64,000 bases of DNA from assembly GCA_964396165.1 (NCBI GenBank), contig CAYNEF010000007.1, positions 25,169 to 89,168 of the forward strand, given 5' to 3'. Shown here piece after piece: positions 34,813-43,248 of the stretch (position 1 is its first letter; every line of letters begins with the position of its first letter). The stretch is from CALCZU01 sp964396165 (GTDB lineage Bacteria; Bdellovibrionota; FAC87; UBA2466). The translations under genes and the position numbers were made by a program. The notes under the pieces are model-generated. The model was given only the letters and a program-made list of their open reading frames with translations. It ran no database searches and was not told the DNA's origin.

Positions 34813-35532
34813 ATGAGACAAGCACTAGCCATCGTACTTTCGCTAACCGGTGTGACAGCATCACAGACGCGTCCCCAGTTAAGAGCTATCAAGTCCTCCA
34901 TTTTGGGCCGTGAACGCTCACTTCCGCATTTGGAACGAAAGCTCTATCACATGATGATGGGCATTCTTTGCTTCTCTCTCTACGCCTTTTTTATTACGCG
35001 TACTCAAGCCCTTTTCCTTCTTTTTGTAGTGGGGGGAGCATGGGTCACTTTAGACATCGTGCGTTTGCGTAATCCTAAAGTGAACAGTGCAGCGTTAAAA
35101 CTTTTTGGTAATCTGATGCGCCGTGAAGAGTTAAAAAGCATCTCTGGAAATTCTTTTTATATTTTGGGAATGATCGTAAGCGTTGTTTTCTTTCCTAAGC
35201 CTGTCGCTCTTCTCTCTGTTCTTTATTTAGCATTAGGCGATCCTAGTGCAGCTATTATCGGCAGCCTGTATGGTAAACACAAAATTATCGGGAAAAAGAG
35301 TTTAGAAGGCGCATTGGCTAATTTTGTGATGTGCGGTACTGCAAGCTTCTTGTTCGCAGTGAATTATTTGCACTCTTCTTTTGAAAATTCTTTATTGATT
35401 GGTTTAGTGGGTGGTTTGGTAAGCGTAACGGCTGAGCTATTGCCTGCACCGATTGATGACAATTTTACGATTCCCGTTTTCTCCGCAGTACTGCTTTCGC
35501 TTCTCTCAGCTTTCGGTTTGCCACTTTTTTAA
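34813..35532 (+). CDS. CTP-dependent lipid kinase (DGK1/dolichol kinase-like)
   Basis: 239 residues with about six hydrophobic segments. The signature ALGDPSAAIIGSLYGKHKI followed by GKKSLEGALANF and the C-terminal ELLPAPIDDNFTIPV match the SEC59/DGK1/phytol kinase group, integral membrane enzymes that phosphorylate lipid alcohols, usually with CTP. The substrate here is likely diacylglycerol or a polyprenol. A GAGGG site precedes the ATG. It stands alone and converges on a GNAT gene. Confidence 0.82.
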   Translation: MRQALAIVLSLTGVTASQTRPQLRAIKSSILGRERSLPHLERKLYHMMMGILCFSLYAFFITRTQALFLLFVVGGAWVTLDIVRLRNPKVNSAALKLFGNLMRREELKSISGNSFYILGMIVSVVFFPKPVALLSVLYLALGDPSAAIIGSLYGKHKIIGKKSLEGALANFVMCGTASFLFAVNYLHSSFENSLLIGLVGGLVSVTAELLPAPIDDNFTIPVFSAVLLSLLSAFGLPLF

Positions 35533-35545
35533 GATCACGACTCAA

Positions 35546-36592
35546 TTAAATAGAATCAAAACCCCAGAGGAAAAAGGGGAGTTCGGGATGTGTTTGTGGA
35601 GTTTCGCCTTCGCCAAATACCATGCTGATCAATTCCTGATCATTACGGGCAAAGACTTCGTCTTTACCGAACAAAATTCCATTTTTTTCGCGGTTCCAGG
35701 AGTATTTTACTTCTAATTTTCTGAGATAGTTTTCATACAGACGCAAAAGCATTGTGCGATCTAAAACTTTAAAGAGTCCAACTGCCCCATTCCAACGCTC
35801 GCAAGCAAACTGCTTGATGGGGTTTAAGTCCATTTTTGCAGGAGCAATCAGGGTTAATGGCGTATCCGGATAAAGTTGTTTTTGGGCATAAGTAATTGCC
35901 TGTAATACATCATGGGGATTTCCCCCCCATTCGTGGATGTAGTTTTCAAAGTCTGCGCCTTTGTTAATGGCAATGTAGGAAGTCACGTTCTCTACACCCG
36001 TCACAAGAACTTTGCTTAAGGGGGTTTGTAAGAGATGTTTTTGCTCTTCCAGTGATCTGTCCACTTTTAAAGGATTTCGTTGATAGAGTCTCCAGATATG
36101 GCTCGCATCCTGAAGTGTTGCCACGCGTACGGGTGTCACAACATCGGGTACACTTTCACAAGAAAATTTCAAATCGCGTTCACGTCCTGCACGGTGAAAT
36201 CCCAAGGGTAAATAAAATTTAGCATTCTCAGACCACAAAACACTGATGACACAGCCCTTCAATCGTAATTCATCGAAGGCTTTTTTCAGTAACCTGCTTG
36301 CGATTCCTTGCCCTCGGTAAGCTTTTTTGGTGACGACAGATCCAATCAAACCGATTTTCATTCGGTAATCGGCGCACTGAAACTCTCTTACTACATAGCC
36401 CAGGTGTGCAAGAATTTCTTCTCCTTGCGACACAACAAGCGATTCTCCTCCGGGAAATTCAGTAAACAGAGCCGGATATTCTTTTTCTACCGAGAAAGAA
36501 TGTTCCTGTCGCAACTCGGAATCTAAAAAATGAATAATTTTCGAAGAGGAGTTGGGAACCGATTTTTCTATGTGGAAGTCTGTTGCTATCAT
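35546..36592 (-). CDS. GNAT-family N-acetyltransferase
   Basis: 348 residues. The first ~150 contain the acetyl-CoA binding motif VVTKKAYRGQGIASRLLKKAF and GCVISVLWSENAKFYLPLGFHRAG. The C-terminal ~180 residues may be a second, degenerate GNAT-like or accessory domain (VATLQDASHIWRLYQRNPL). The substrate is not predictable. It is convergent with the lipid kinase gene. Confidence 0.82.
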   Translation of the reverse strand: MIATDFHIEKSVPNSSSKIIHFLDSELRQEHSFSVEKEYPALFTEFPGGESLVVSQGEEILAHLGYVVREFQCADYRMKIGLIGSVVTKKAYRGQGIASRLLKKAFDELRLKGCVISVLWSENAKFYLPLGFHRAGRERDLKFSCESVPDVVTPVRVATLQDASHIWRLYQRNPLKVDRSLEEQKHLLQTPLSKVLVTGVENVTSYIAINKGADFENYIHEWGGNPHDVLQAITYAQKQLYPDTPLTLIAPAKMDLNPIKQFACERWNGAVGLFKVLDRTMLLRLYENYLRKLEVKYSWNREKNGILFGKDEVFARNDQELISMVFGEGETPQTHPELPFFLWGFDSI

Positions 36593-36650
36593 TGTACGAA
36601 AACAAATGATAACGCTTTATCCGGCTTTTATCTACTTCCACAAAAAAAAG

Positions 36651-36679
36651 TCTACAATTTAATTAGAAGTGCATATAAT
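36651..36679 (+). promoter_or_regulatory. Sigma-70-type promoter of the carboxypeptidase gene
   Basis: TCTACA, 17-base spacer, TATAAT (perfect -10), about 90 bases upstream of the start codon. The -35 is two bases off consensus. Confidence 0.4.
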
Positions 36680-36769
36680 GGTTTCACGTTCCAGCACATT
36701 TTTAAAAGCTCCAGTTTAAAAGAAGTAGACGGTAAACTCTATAATGCGTAAATCGCGAGGGAGGTAAGC

Positions 36770-37669
36770 GTGAAGCTTATCAATCTGTCCATCCTAGTAC
36801 TTGTCGCTCAATCCTTGTTTGCTGCACCAACTGGCCGTTACAAAGTTGTTGTAGACAAACTCAACCAGATGCAAGTCGCCCACTCTGCTATTTCCCAAGT
36901 TTTTTCGATTGGAAAAAATGCACAAGGGGAAGATATTCTTGCTATCCGCGTCAGCACGAACCCAACGCAAATGGATACCTCTAAGATTGGACACATTGTT
37001 GTTTCCACTCATCACGGAAACGAACTGGCTGCTCCCGAATTCACTTTAGCCTTTATCGATGATCTTCTCGCTCGTTTTCAAAGCGATGAACTCTATCGAG
37101 GTAAATTGGCTGATACGGAATGGACAATTATTCCTGTGCTCAATATCTCTGGTTACAACAATGCTAACCGCAATGAAAACGGAATGGATCCGAACCGGGA
37201 TTATCCAGGCCCTTGCATCAGTGCAACGGGTGGAAGAGTGGGCAGTATCAAAACGTTGATGCAGTTTTTGGGAACAAGAACTTTCTCAGGAAGTTTAACA
37301 GTGCATGGATATGCAGCTGCGTTAACTTATCCTTGGGGCGTTTCCGTTCACAACACACATTCCTCTGATCACAACTTATTTGAAAAAATTACTCGCAAAG
37401 CAGCCGAGCAAAATGGTTACCAATACGGTACATCGACAGATGTCGTTTACCCTTGCGATGGCGCTTACGAAGATTACGTCTACTGGAAATACGGTATGTG
37501 GTCGATGCTTTTGGAATTAAGAGACGGTTCTGCAAACGATATTTCCCGCACTGTAAAAGCAATGGCTGTTTACTTTGACCAATTGGATTCCACACCAAGT
37601 ACGCAACATGCGCTAAACTCTCAGTGCAGCAAAGAAGAACGTCACCGCCCCGACCTTCGCTTTGAATAA
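36770..37669 (+). CDS. Secreted M14-family zinc carboxypeptidase
   Basis: 299 residues; GTG start at 36770 after GGGAGG. Signal peptide MKLINLSILVLVAQSLFA. Zinc ligands HHGNE (HxxE) and a later His in SLTVHGYAAALTYPWG, plus the substrate-binding MDPNRDYPGP (NR) and the catalytic Glu in SMLLELRDG, are the M14 set. It probably trims peptides or peptidoglycan stems in the periplasm or outside the cell. It ends at a clear terminator. Confidence 0.92.
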   Translation: MKLINLSILVLVAQSLFAAPTGRYKVVVDKLNQMQVAHSAISQVFSIGKNAQGEDILAIRVSTNPTQMDTSKIGHIVVSTHHGNELAAPEFTLAFIDDLLARFQSDELYRGKLADTEWTIIPVLNISGYNNANRNENGMDPNRDYPGPCISATGGRVGSIKTLMQFLGTRTFSGSLTVHGYAAALTYPWGVSVHNTHSSDHNLFEKITRKAAEQNGYQYGTSTDVVYPCDGAYEDYVYWKYGMWSMLLELRDGSANDISRTVKAMAVYFDQLDSTPSTQHALNSQCSKEERHRPDLRFE

Positions 37670-37687
37670 GACCGACATGATTTTTAG

Positions 37688-37724
37688 AAAAAGCCTCTTT
37701 ACCTAATGGTAGAGAGGCTTTTTT
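37688..37724 (+). terminator. Rho-independent terminator of the carboxypeptidase gene
   Basis: Stem AAAAGCCTCT / AGAGGCTTTT extended by TACC/GGTA, loop TAAT, ending in a T-run, about 20 bases after the stop. Confidence 0.85.
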
Positions 37725-37755
37725 ATTTTATAAGGGTGAAAGAGACGTTCTAAGC

Positions 37756-37800
37756 GAAAAGGTACCAATCTACTTTTCGGCCGAAAAGGTAGCGGGTGCA
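37756..37800 (+). repeat. Left inverted REP-like repeat
   Basis: Contains AAGGTACCAATCTAC and the palindrome TTTTCGGCCGAAAA, ending GCGGGTGCA. It pairs with 38505-38549. Confidence 0.85.
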
Positions 37801-37830
37801 AGTTGGCATTGATCCTGCCTGACGTGCAGT

Positions 37831-38532
37831 ATGCCAAGAAAACCATTACTGATAACCGACTCACATCCGTATCACGTGACAAATAGGTCTAACAATAAGG
37901 AATGGTTCTACATTCCGATAGAGGAGAGCTGGGAAGTTTTTACGGATGTCTTATCTCGTTGTTGTGAAATGTACCAGGCTGAAATTCATACCTTTGTACT
38001 GATGTCCAATCACTACCATCTTATACTTTCTACTCCAAAGCGGAATCTAAGTAAGATAATTCGTTATTTTCAAACTGAAGTGTGTCGTGAAATACAAAGA
38101 CGTTCTGGCAGGATAAATCATGTATTTGGCGGTCGATATAAATGGAGCGCGCTAACCTCAGCGTCGGCAATCGCCTACGGTTATAAGTATGTTTTAAGAA
38201 ATCCTGTAGTAGCTGGAGTATGCGGTAAAGTGGAAGACTACCCATTTAGTACTTTATGGAACAAAAACAAATATAGTTTTGGTCACATTCCGTTGGTTGA
38301 AGGGATAACCTTGCATTGGAAATTATTACCAAAATCTGAAAGTGAAAGGTTGAATTGGTTGAACCGTCCTACACCAAAAGAGTGCGAACAAATTCTATCT
38401 AAAGCCTTACGCAGATTTGAGTTTGGTTTTTCCAAAGGTAATGATGTGCGGCAAGAATTGAATCGACTTAGTTACTATTACGATATTCCATTACCGCCAA
38501 TAGATGCACCTGCTACCTTTTCGGCCGAATAG
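37831..38532 (+). CDS. REP-associated tyrosine transposase (Y1 family)
   Basis: 233 residues. HUH motif SNHYHLILSTP, the catalytic Tyr probably in IIRYFQTEVCREI, and FGGRYKWSALTSASAIAYGYKYVLRNPV, the standard features of the RAYT/Y1_Tnp family related to IS200/IS605. These enzymes cut and join single-stranded DNA at REP hairpins. The C-terminal residues (APATFSAE) are encoded by the right-hand repeat. The gene is full length and probably active. Confidence 0.92.
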   Translation: MPRKPLLITDSHPYHVTNRSNNKEWFYIPIEESWEVFTDVLSRCCEMYQAEIHTFVLMSNHYHLILSTPKRNLSKIIRYFQTEVCREIQRRSGRINHVFGGRYKWSALTSASAIAYGYKYVLRNPVVAGVCGKVEDYPFSTLWNKNKYSFGHIPLVEGITLHWKLLPKSESERLNWLNRPTPKECEQILSKALRRFEFGFSKGNDVRQELNRLSYYYDIPLPPIDAPATFSAE

Positions 38533-38549
38533 TAGATTGGTACCTTTCG
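38505..38549 (-). repeat. Right inverted REP-like repeat
   Basis: Reverse complement of the left repeat with a few changes; begins TGCACCTGCTACC and covers the last codons and stop of the transposase gene. Confidence 0.85.
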
Positions 38550-38555
38550 GGGAGG

Positions 38556-39440
38556 TTAATTTTTTTTTAGGATTTTTAGGACGTAGTCGACGACGCTTTG
38601 GCTGTTTAGGATGGAGTTGTGGCCGGTTTTGGGGAAGATTTTGACACTGGCACCTTGCATGAGTGTTGCACTGACCGCACTGTGACGAGTGACTAGTCCG
38701 TCGCCGAAGTATTTTGCCATCAGAGAGTTTTCGTCTTTGGTGAGGTTCCCTACCAAAATATGGTAATCCACACCACTTACCGGGTGTACGGGAGAGCGTT
38801 TTGACGTATCCGCATGCCGCCAGTCTTCTTCTAGCATCACACCGAGCCTGAGGTCCTTAATGCCGTTACTTCTTTGCTCGAGCAAATTTCCGATTTTTCC
38901 AATGTGAAAGCGGGCAATTCTTCTTAAGATGATGGAAGTGACACCTGTGAGCTTTTCAAGCGCTGCCCCTGCATTGGGAACCGCGATTAAAAAAACTGTT
39001 TTCAGGTGGCTAATCCAATCTTCATTTTTTTTCTGCGCCTGGTAACAGGCACTTCGGATAACAAGTCCGCCCATGGAGTGGCCAATCAGATGTATTTTTT
39101 TGAATTTTACTTCATTGTACAAATTTCGAATCAATTCGTTTAAGAGTTCCCCATTTTCAGAAATATGCAAACCTGTGTTGTATCTCAAATGCAGGCAACC
39201 GAAATGGGGATCCAGTCTGTGAAAGTGCTTCCACATCTTTTCATCGGCCATCAGTCCGTGAATATAGATCACCACGTTTTTATTCTTTAATTTTTTTGCG
39301 ATTTCACTGACAGAGACATCTTTATTCGCAACGCGAAAGCTCATCGGAATAGCCCAGGAGTCGAGCATCACCGCGAGTTTGTCTCCGATAAGTCCGTTTA
39401 TTACGGGCAGGTACGTATTTGCTTCGATAAGGCGTTTCAT
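38556..39440 (-). CDS. Lipase-like alpha/beta hydrolase
   Basis: 294 residues. Oxyanion-hole region VVIYIHGLMADEKMWKHF, nucleophile elbow IHLIGHSMGGLVIR (Ser in GHSMG) and a late His (FPKTGHNSILNS) complete a catalytic triad. It resembles DUF676/PGAP1-type esterases that act on lipids. No signal peptide is seen. It overlaps the upstream YaeQ gene by 4 bases (ATGA) and forms a three-gene operon with it and the START-like gene. Confidence 0.85.
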   Translation of the reverse strand: MKRLIEANTYLPVINGLIGDKLAVMLDSWAIPMSFRVANKDVSVSEIAKKLKNKNVVIYIHGLMADEKMWKHFHRLDPHFGCLHLRYNTGLHISENGELLNELIRNLYNEVKFKKIHLIGHSMGGLVIRSACYQAQKKNEDWISHLKTVFLIAVPNAGAALEKLTGVTSIILRRIARFHIGKIGNLLEQRSNGIKDLRLGVMLEEDWRHADTSKRSPVHPVSGVDYHILVGNLTKDENSLMAKYFGDGLVTRHSAVSATLMQGASVKIFPKTGHNSILNSQSVVDYVLKILKKN

Positions 39441-39973
39441 AGCTGGTGTGTTTTTAATTCCGTATCAAAGGCCCCTTTTTTAGTGGAGATGGAAAGTTCT
39501 CCTTCATTATAAAGGTATTCCCAGGCGTTATCCCGTTCCAAAGATTCTCCCAAGCTATTCAAAAACTTCTGAGGAAGGGAAAATACTTCGATGAATTCTT
39601 TTTTAAAGATGTCTTCGTTAGCGAGTTCTTTTTTCAGGTTTTCTGGATCCTTATGCGTGTAGATTCTCACAGCTTTCGAAGTTTTGCTGGCCTTATGCAG
39701 ACGTTTGGGATTTGGATTTCCAATTTCTATCCATAATAAAATCGCGCCTGTTAAGTCTTTCACCCAAACTGCGGGTTCATCTGGATTCGATAACCCTTGG
39801 GTAAATTGTATGCCTTCCTGGTAATTGTGTAAGTACGCTACGATTCTTGTCAAAAGAAAGGGAATCGATTCAGAAGGGTGCATCGCAAGACGCAATTCAA
39901 TTGTTTCGTAAATGCCCCTTTCTACGTCTGACATTTTGATTTTGAACCGGTAAATAGTTGAGGTAAGTGCCAT
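39437..39973 (-). CDS. yaeQ: YaeQ-family protein
   Basis: 178 residues, normal family length. The start (MALTSTIYRFKIKMSDVERG), LRLAMHPSESIPFLLTRIVAYL, PAVWVKDLTGAILLWIEIGNP and KAVRIYTHKD are YaeQ signatures; the fold is PD-(D/E)XK nuclease-like. The cellular role is not established. Its start overlaps the previous gene's stop (TAATG), so translation is coupled. Confidence 0.88.
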   Translation of the reverse strand: MALTSTIYRFKIKMSDVERGIYETIELRLAMHPSESIPFLLTRIVAYLHNYQEGIQFTQGLSNPDEPAVWVKDLTGAILLWIEIGNPNPKRLHKASKTSKAVRIYTHKDPENLKKELANEDIFKKEFIEVFSLPQKFLNSLGESLERDNAWEYLYNEGELSISTKKGAFDTELKTHQL

Positions 39974-40677
39974 TATTTATTTCCGCTGGAATTTCTTAAG
40001 CGGTCTTCTTGCACTTGATAATTATCCAGTACAGTTTGGATACGCTCCATGGATTCTTTTTCGAGAATACGTGTGGGAAGGGCCTCATACAAGAGCCAAT
40101 ACCGGAGTTTTATTTTTGATGTGACATATAGCCACACGCGTTGACTTAATGGAGCTGGAAAGAGTTTCAACTGGGTTGTTGCTTTTTCGATATGCGATTT
40201 TTTATCTTCAGGGGTAATTGCGGTAATGGTAAATACATCCCCTTTTTGCTCAGTTGTGTAATCAAAGCGGCGGTTCGTGAGTTTTCTAAAGCCGGGCAAA
40301 TCCACCATAAACTCCGGACGTACAGAATTGGGTTCTTTGGGATCGAGAATAAAACGGTAAATTTTAAGCAGGTAATTCAACTTGCTCCCGGGAGCCTGAT
40401 TGATATTGGTAAGTGCCCAGTCATTGTATTTTGGTACATCGCCAATCACTTTGGACATGATCTTGGCATCGGCCTCGACAGAAATCTGTGCTTCGAAAGT
40501 AATGGTGTTATCTCCAACGCGTTTAATAGTACGTTTGTAATAATCACCAGTTTTCCCTTTAAAAGTTTCAGAAAGTGCCTGAAAGATCTGGGCGTCTGTA
40601 TCCATCCCATGGGGAAGGGTGAACTCATCGGCATGCAGCAAAAAGCCCAGTAAAAGAATGAAAAGAAACTTTTTCAC
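39973..40677 (-). CDS. Secreted START/SRPBCC-like protein
   Basis: 234 residues; GTG start at 40677. Signal peptide MKKFLFILLLGFLLHA. The body (TITFEAQISVEADAKIMSKV, DVPKYNDWALTNINQAPGS, WLYVTSKIKLRYWLLYEALP) has the look of a helix-grip (START/SRPBCC) lipid-binding domain, an inference without a strict motif. It heads the operon with yaeQ and the lipase-like gene. Confidence 0.65.
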   Translation of the reverse strand: MKKFLFILLLGFLLHADEFTLPHGMDTDAQIFQALSETFKGKTGDYYKRTIKRVGDNTITFEAQISVEADAKIMSKVIGDVPKYNDWALTNINQAPGSKLNYLLKIYRFILDPKEPNSVRPEFMVDLPGFRKLTNRRFDYTTEQKGDVFTITAITPEDKKSHIEKATTQLKLFPAPLSQRVWLYVTSKIKLRYWLLYEALPTRILEKESMERIQTVLDNYQVQEDRLRNSSGNK

Positions 40678-40712
40678 GTTTCTATTATAACACCGAAAAT
40701 TGGGATTTAAAT

Positions 40713-41525
40713 TTACTCGTTCAGCTGCTGTACGGTGCGCAAAAAGGAAGAAAAAGGGGAATTTGTGGATGCGTTAACCTTCGGAAAAACCTCTTTTAAC
40801 GGTTCTACAGCGTCTTCAACAATAAATTTGTGCTCTGCCCAGTGAAGCAGCTCGACATCATTATAGTCATTTCCCAGTGCCATTGTTTGTGTCTGTTCGA
40901 TGGAAAGTATTTCGCAAAGAAACTGACAGGCTTTTGCCTTTGATACCGCACGAGGAAATATTTCAATCCACATCGATTCCAAATCGAGCGGGGAAGTAAC
41001 ACGGATTACGGAAAATTCAGGAAGATATTTTTGCAAAAGTCCAAATGTCAGAAGATCGTCTTTTTGCAAAATGACAAGAAATTGCGATGCTTCCTTTGGA
41101 AAGGCATCTGATTCAGCGATGGAGAGTTCTTTTTGTCTCTCTAGCCTGCGGTGAAAATCTGGCGCAGGAGTTCCCATAATTTTGTACTTAAAATAATGGT
41201 TATCGGGGATTTGCTTGTGCAGCATGTAACTTAAATTTAGCGACTCCAGTCGCTGCAAAGTAGATTCTACGTCACTCGCATTCATCTTTACGTTGCGGAT
41301 AATTTCTTGTGTTTTCCAGTTAATGATTCCAGCGCCGGAAGAAAAGACAGCGTAGTCTATCGGAAAATCAAGAGGTATCGCTTTACGCAAAGAATGCAAA
41401 TGTCGTCCAGTTGCAATGACCCTTGTGTGTTTTTCGGAAAGGGATGCAAGACCTTCAAGATCTGCCTTAGAAATAGCTCCCTTGTGCGGTAGTAAGGTCC
41501 CATCCAAATCGGTAATGATAAGCAC
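40713..41525 (-). CDS. HAD-superfamily (Cof-type) phosphatase
   Basis: 270 residues; GTG start. Motif I (IITDLDGTLL), motif II (RVIATGRHL), the lysine in AVSKAKACQFL and motif IV (MALGNDYNDVELL) are present, with a type IIB cap in between. Such enzymes hydrolyse sugar phosphates or similar metabolites; the substrate is unknown. It stands between two other minus-strand units. Confidence 0.9.
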   Translation of the reverse strand: MLIITDLDGTLLPHKGAISKADLEGLASLSEKHTRVIATGRHLHSLRKAIPLDFPIDYAVFSSGAGIINWKTQEIIRNVKMNASDVESTLQRLESLNLSYMLHKQIPDNHYFKYKIMGTPAPDFHRRLERQKELSIAESDAFPKEASQFLVILQKDDLLTFGLLQKYLPEFSVIRVTSPLDLESMWIEIFPRAVSKAKACQFLCEILSIEQTQTMALGNDYNDVELLHWAEHKFIVEDAVEPLKEVFPKVNASTNSPFSSFLRTVQQLNE

Positions 41526-41568
41526 AGTTAAGAATTTACTACAAAAGCAGGTTTCGTCAATTTACGTA

Positions 41569-43248
41569 TTATTTCTTTAAGCTTCGAAAAGTCCAAAGAC
41601 CATGGAGAGAGAGAAAAACGCCAAAAACAAGTGCGAGAAGTCCCCAGACTGAGACATCTAAAAGTAAAAAACCCTGGTTCAAATACAAAAGTGCCATTCC
41701 AAGTGCCATGAAACTGAAACTTGTAAATGCCAAAAAGCCGTAATAAGTCGCGGTCTTTAAGACATTGTTCATCTCATCGAGTTGCTTGCTTTTGATTTCG
41801 CGTGCGAAGTTGTTCAGCGACCACGTACGCAAATATCTTTTTAAAAGTCTGGGAAAAGTTTCTAGGGTGTCTTGCAAGTCGCGGCCAAGCACAACGAGAT
41901 CACGCGTAAGCCTGTCTTTGCTGTAGCGTGTGGACAGAACTTGTTTCGCAAGCCGGTTCCCCAACTGCAAAATATCAAAAGTAGGATCCAGTTTCTTGCC
42001 CAGTCCGTCCATTGTCACAAGCGCTTTAAAGAGCAGCATCAGTTCTTTGGGAACAACGAGACTGTGTCTTGCAGCGATGCTTGTGGATCTCAGTAAGATG
42101 ACGCCCACATTTACTTCTCCCAGAGACATTCCGACGTAAGGAGAAATCGTATCCATTAAATCTTTTTGCAGTTGATTGATGTCCACTTCATGAGTGGATG
42201 GGCAAAGCATCAAGTACTCGCTCGCAAGACTTTCGTAATCTTCATCCATGATAGCGACAAACATTGTGATGATGCTGTTTTGTACGCGTTTAGAAAGGCG
42301 TCCGACGATCCCAAAATCAATGATCCCAATTTTACCGTCGTCCAACACAAATAAATTTCCAGGATGTAAATCTCCGTGAAAAATTCCGTCTTTCATCACC
42401 ATGTGAAAGAATGCATCGCAACCCGTTTCAATAATCTCCATCGGGTTGATGCCTTTTTTAATAATCGCTTCACGATCAGAAAAACGGACTCCCTCAAAAC
42501 GCTGCAACACAAGAACATGCGCCGTCGAATATTCTGCATAAACAAGCGGGATTTCGACTTTTTTGATGTCTTTTAAATTATTTTTGATTTTTTTGATGTT
42601 GTTGGCTTCTACTCTGAAATCGAGCTCATACAAAATCGTTTTAAAAAACTCATCGACCATCCCTTGCGGATTAAAGGGTGCTACTTCCGGGACATATCTT
42701 TCGAGCAAGTAGGCGAGGCCTCTTAAAATAGACACGTCATTTTGAATAATTTTATCAATCCCGGGGCGCTGGATTTTTACGGCGACAGGTTCGCCTGTCA
42801 TCAACTTTGCGCCATGTACCTGAGCGATTGAAGCTGCTGCGAGTGGCTTTTCTTCAAATTCCAAAAAAACTTCGCTTAAGGGTTTTTTGTATTCGTGTTC
42901 TAAGAACGCTTTGATTTCTGAGAAGGGAACACTGGGAACGTCATCTTGCAGTTTTTGAAATTCATCCGTGTACGCTTCGGGAAGCAAGTCTGAACGCAAC
43001 GCCATTACTTGGCCAAGCTTGATGAACGTCGTGCCCAGTTCCTCAAATACCATTCTGAGGCGTTCGGGCACGGGAAGCATCGCCGATTTATTTGAGTCTT
43101 GTGTTTTCTTCGTAAGAAAACGCTCGAGTTTCATTCGGTTCACAAGCTCCAAAAAGCCGTGCGAAACCAGAACGGAAACAATCTCTTTCACTCTCCCAGC
43201 ATTCTTAAATGCCTGAGTGATATTGGTGGCTGTGGCGATTACTTTCAT
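41569..43248 (-). CDS. UbiB/ABC1-family atypical kinase
   Basis: 559 residues. The family's KxGQ motif (IKLGQVMALRSDLLP), the Ala-rich nucleotide loop (PLAAASIAQVHGAKL), the lysine in PVAVKIQRPG, and the catalytic HGDLHPGNLFVLDDG and IGIIDFGIVGRL are all present. Two C-terminal transmembrane helices (TATYYGFLAFTSFSFMALGM, FLLLDVSVWGLLALVFGVFL) anchor it. UbiB proteins support isoprenoid-quinone synthesis or lipid transport. Its ATG overlaps the stop of the RNase R gene. Confidence 0.9.
   Translation of the reverse strand: MKVIATATNITQAFKNAGRVKEIVSVLVSHGFLELVNRMKLERFLTKKTQDSNKSAMLPVPERLRMVFEELGTTFIKLGQVMALRSDLLPEAYTDEFQKLQDDVPSVPFSEIKAFLEHEYKKPLSEVFLEFEEKPLAAASIAQVHGAKLMTGEPVAVKIQRPGIDKIIQNDVSILRGLAYLLERYVPEVAPFNPQGMVDEFFKTILYELDFRVEANNIKKIKNNLKDIKKVEIPLVYAEYSTAHVLVLQRFEGVRFSDREAIIKKGINPMEIIETGCDAFFHMVMKDGIFHGDLHPGNLFVLDDGKIGIIDFGIVGRLSKRVQNSIITMFVAIMDEDYESLASEYLMLCPSTHEVDINQLQKDLMDTISPYVGMSLGEVNVGVILLRSTSIAARHSLVVPKELMLLFKALVTMDGLGKKLDPTFDILQLGNRLAKQVLSTRYSKDRLTRDLVVLGRDLQDTLETFPRLLKRYLRTWSLNNFAREIKSKQLDEMNNVLKTATYYGFLAFTSFSFMALGMALLYLNQGFLLLDVSVWGLLALVFGVFLSLHGLWTFRSLKK

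Larger units (their letters stand above)
37756..38549 (+). mobile_element. RAYT element bounded by inverted REP-like repeats
   Basis: A tyrosine transposase gene is enclosed by two ~45-bp inverted repeats (37756-37800 and 38505-38549) that differ at only a few positions. Each contains the near-palindrome CCTTTTCGGCCGAAAAGG or a variant, a REP-type hairpin. The right repeat contains the gene's stop codon. The unit looks like a complete REP-associated transposon; no further copies of the repeat are seen in the window. Confidence 0.85.

Noticed and set aside
37803..37820. TGGCATTGATCCTGCC before the transposase has GG and GC at sigma-54 spacing.
   Set aside because: The -12 box is poor (CTGCC), no palindromic element is near, and it lies next to the REP repeat; likely chance.
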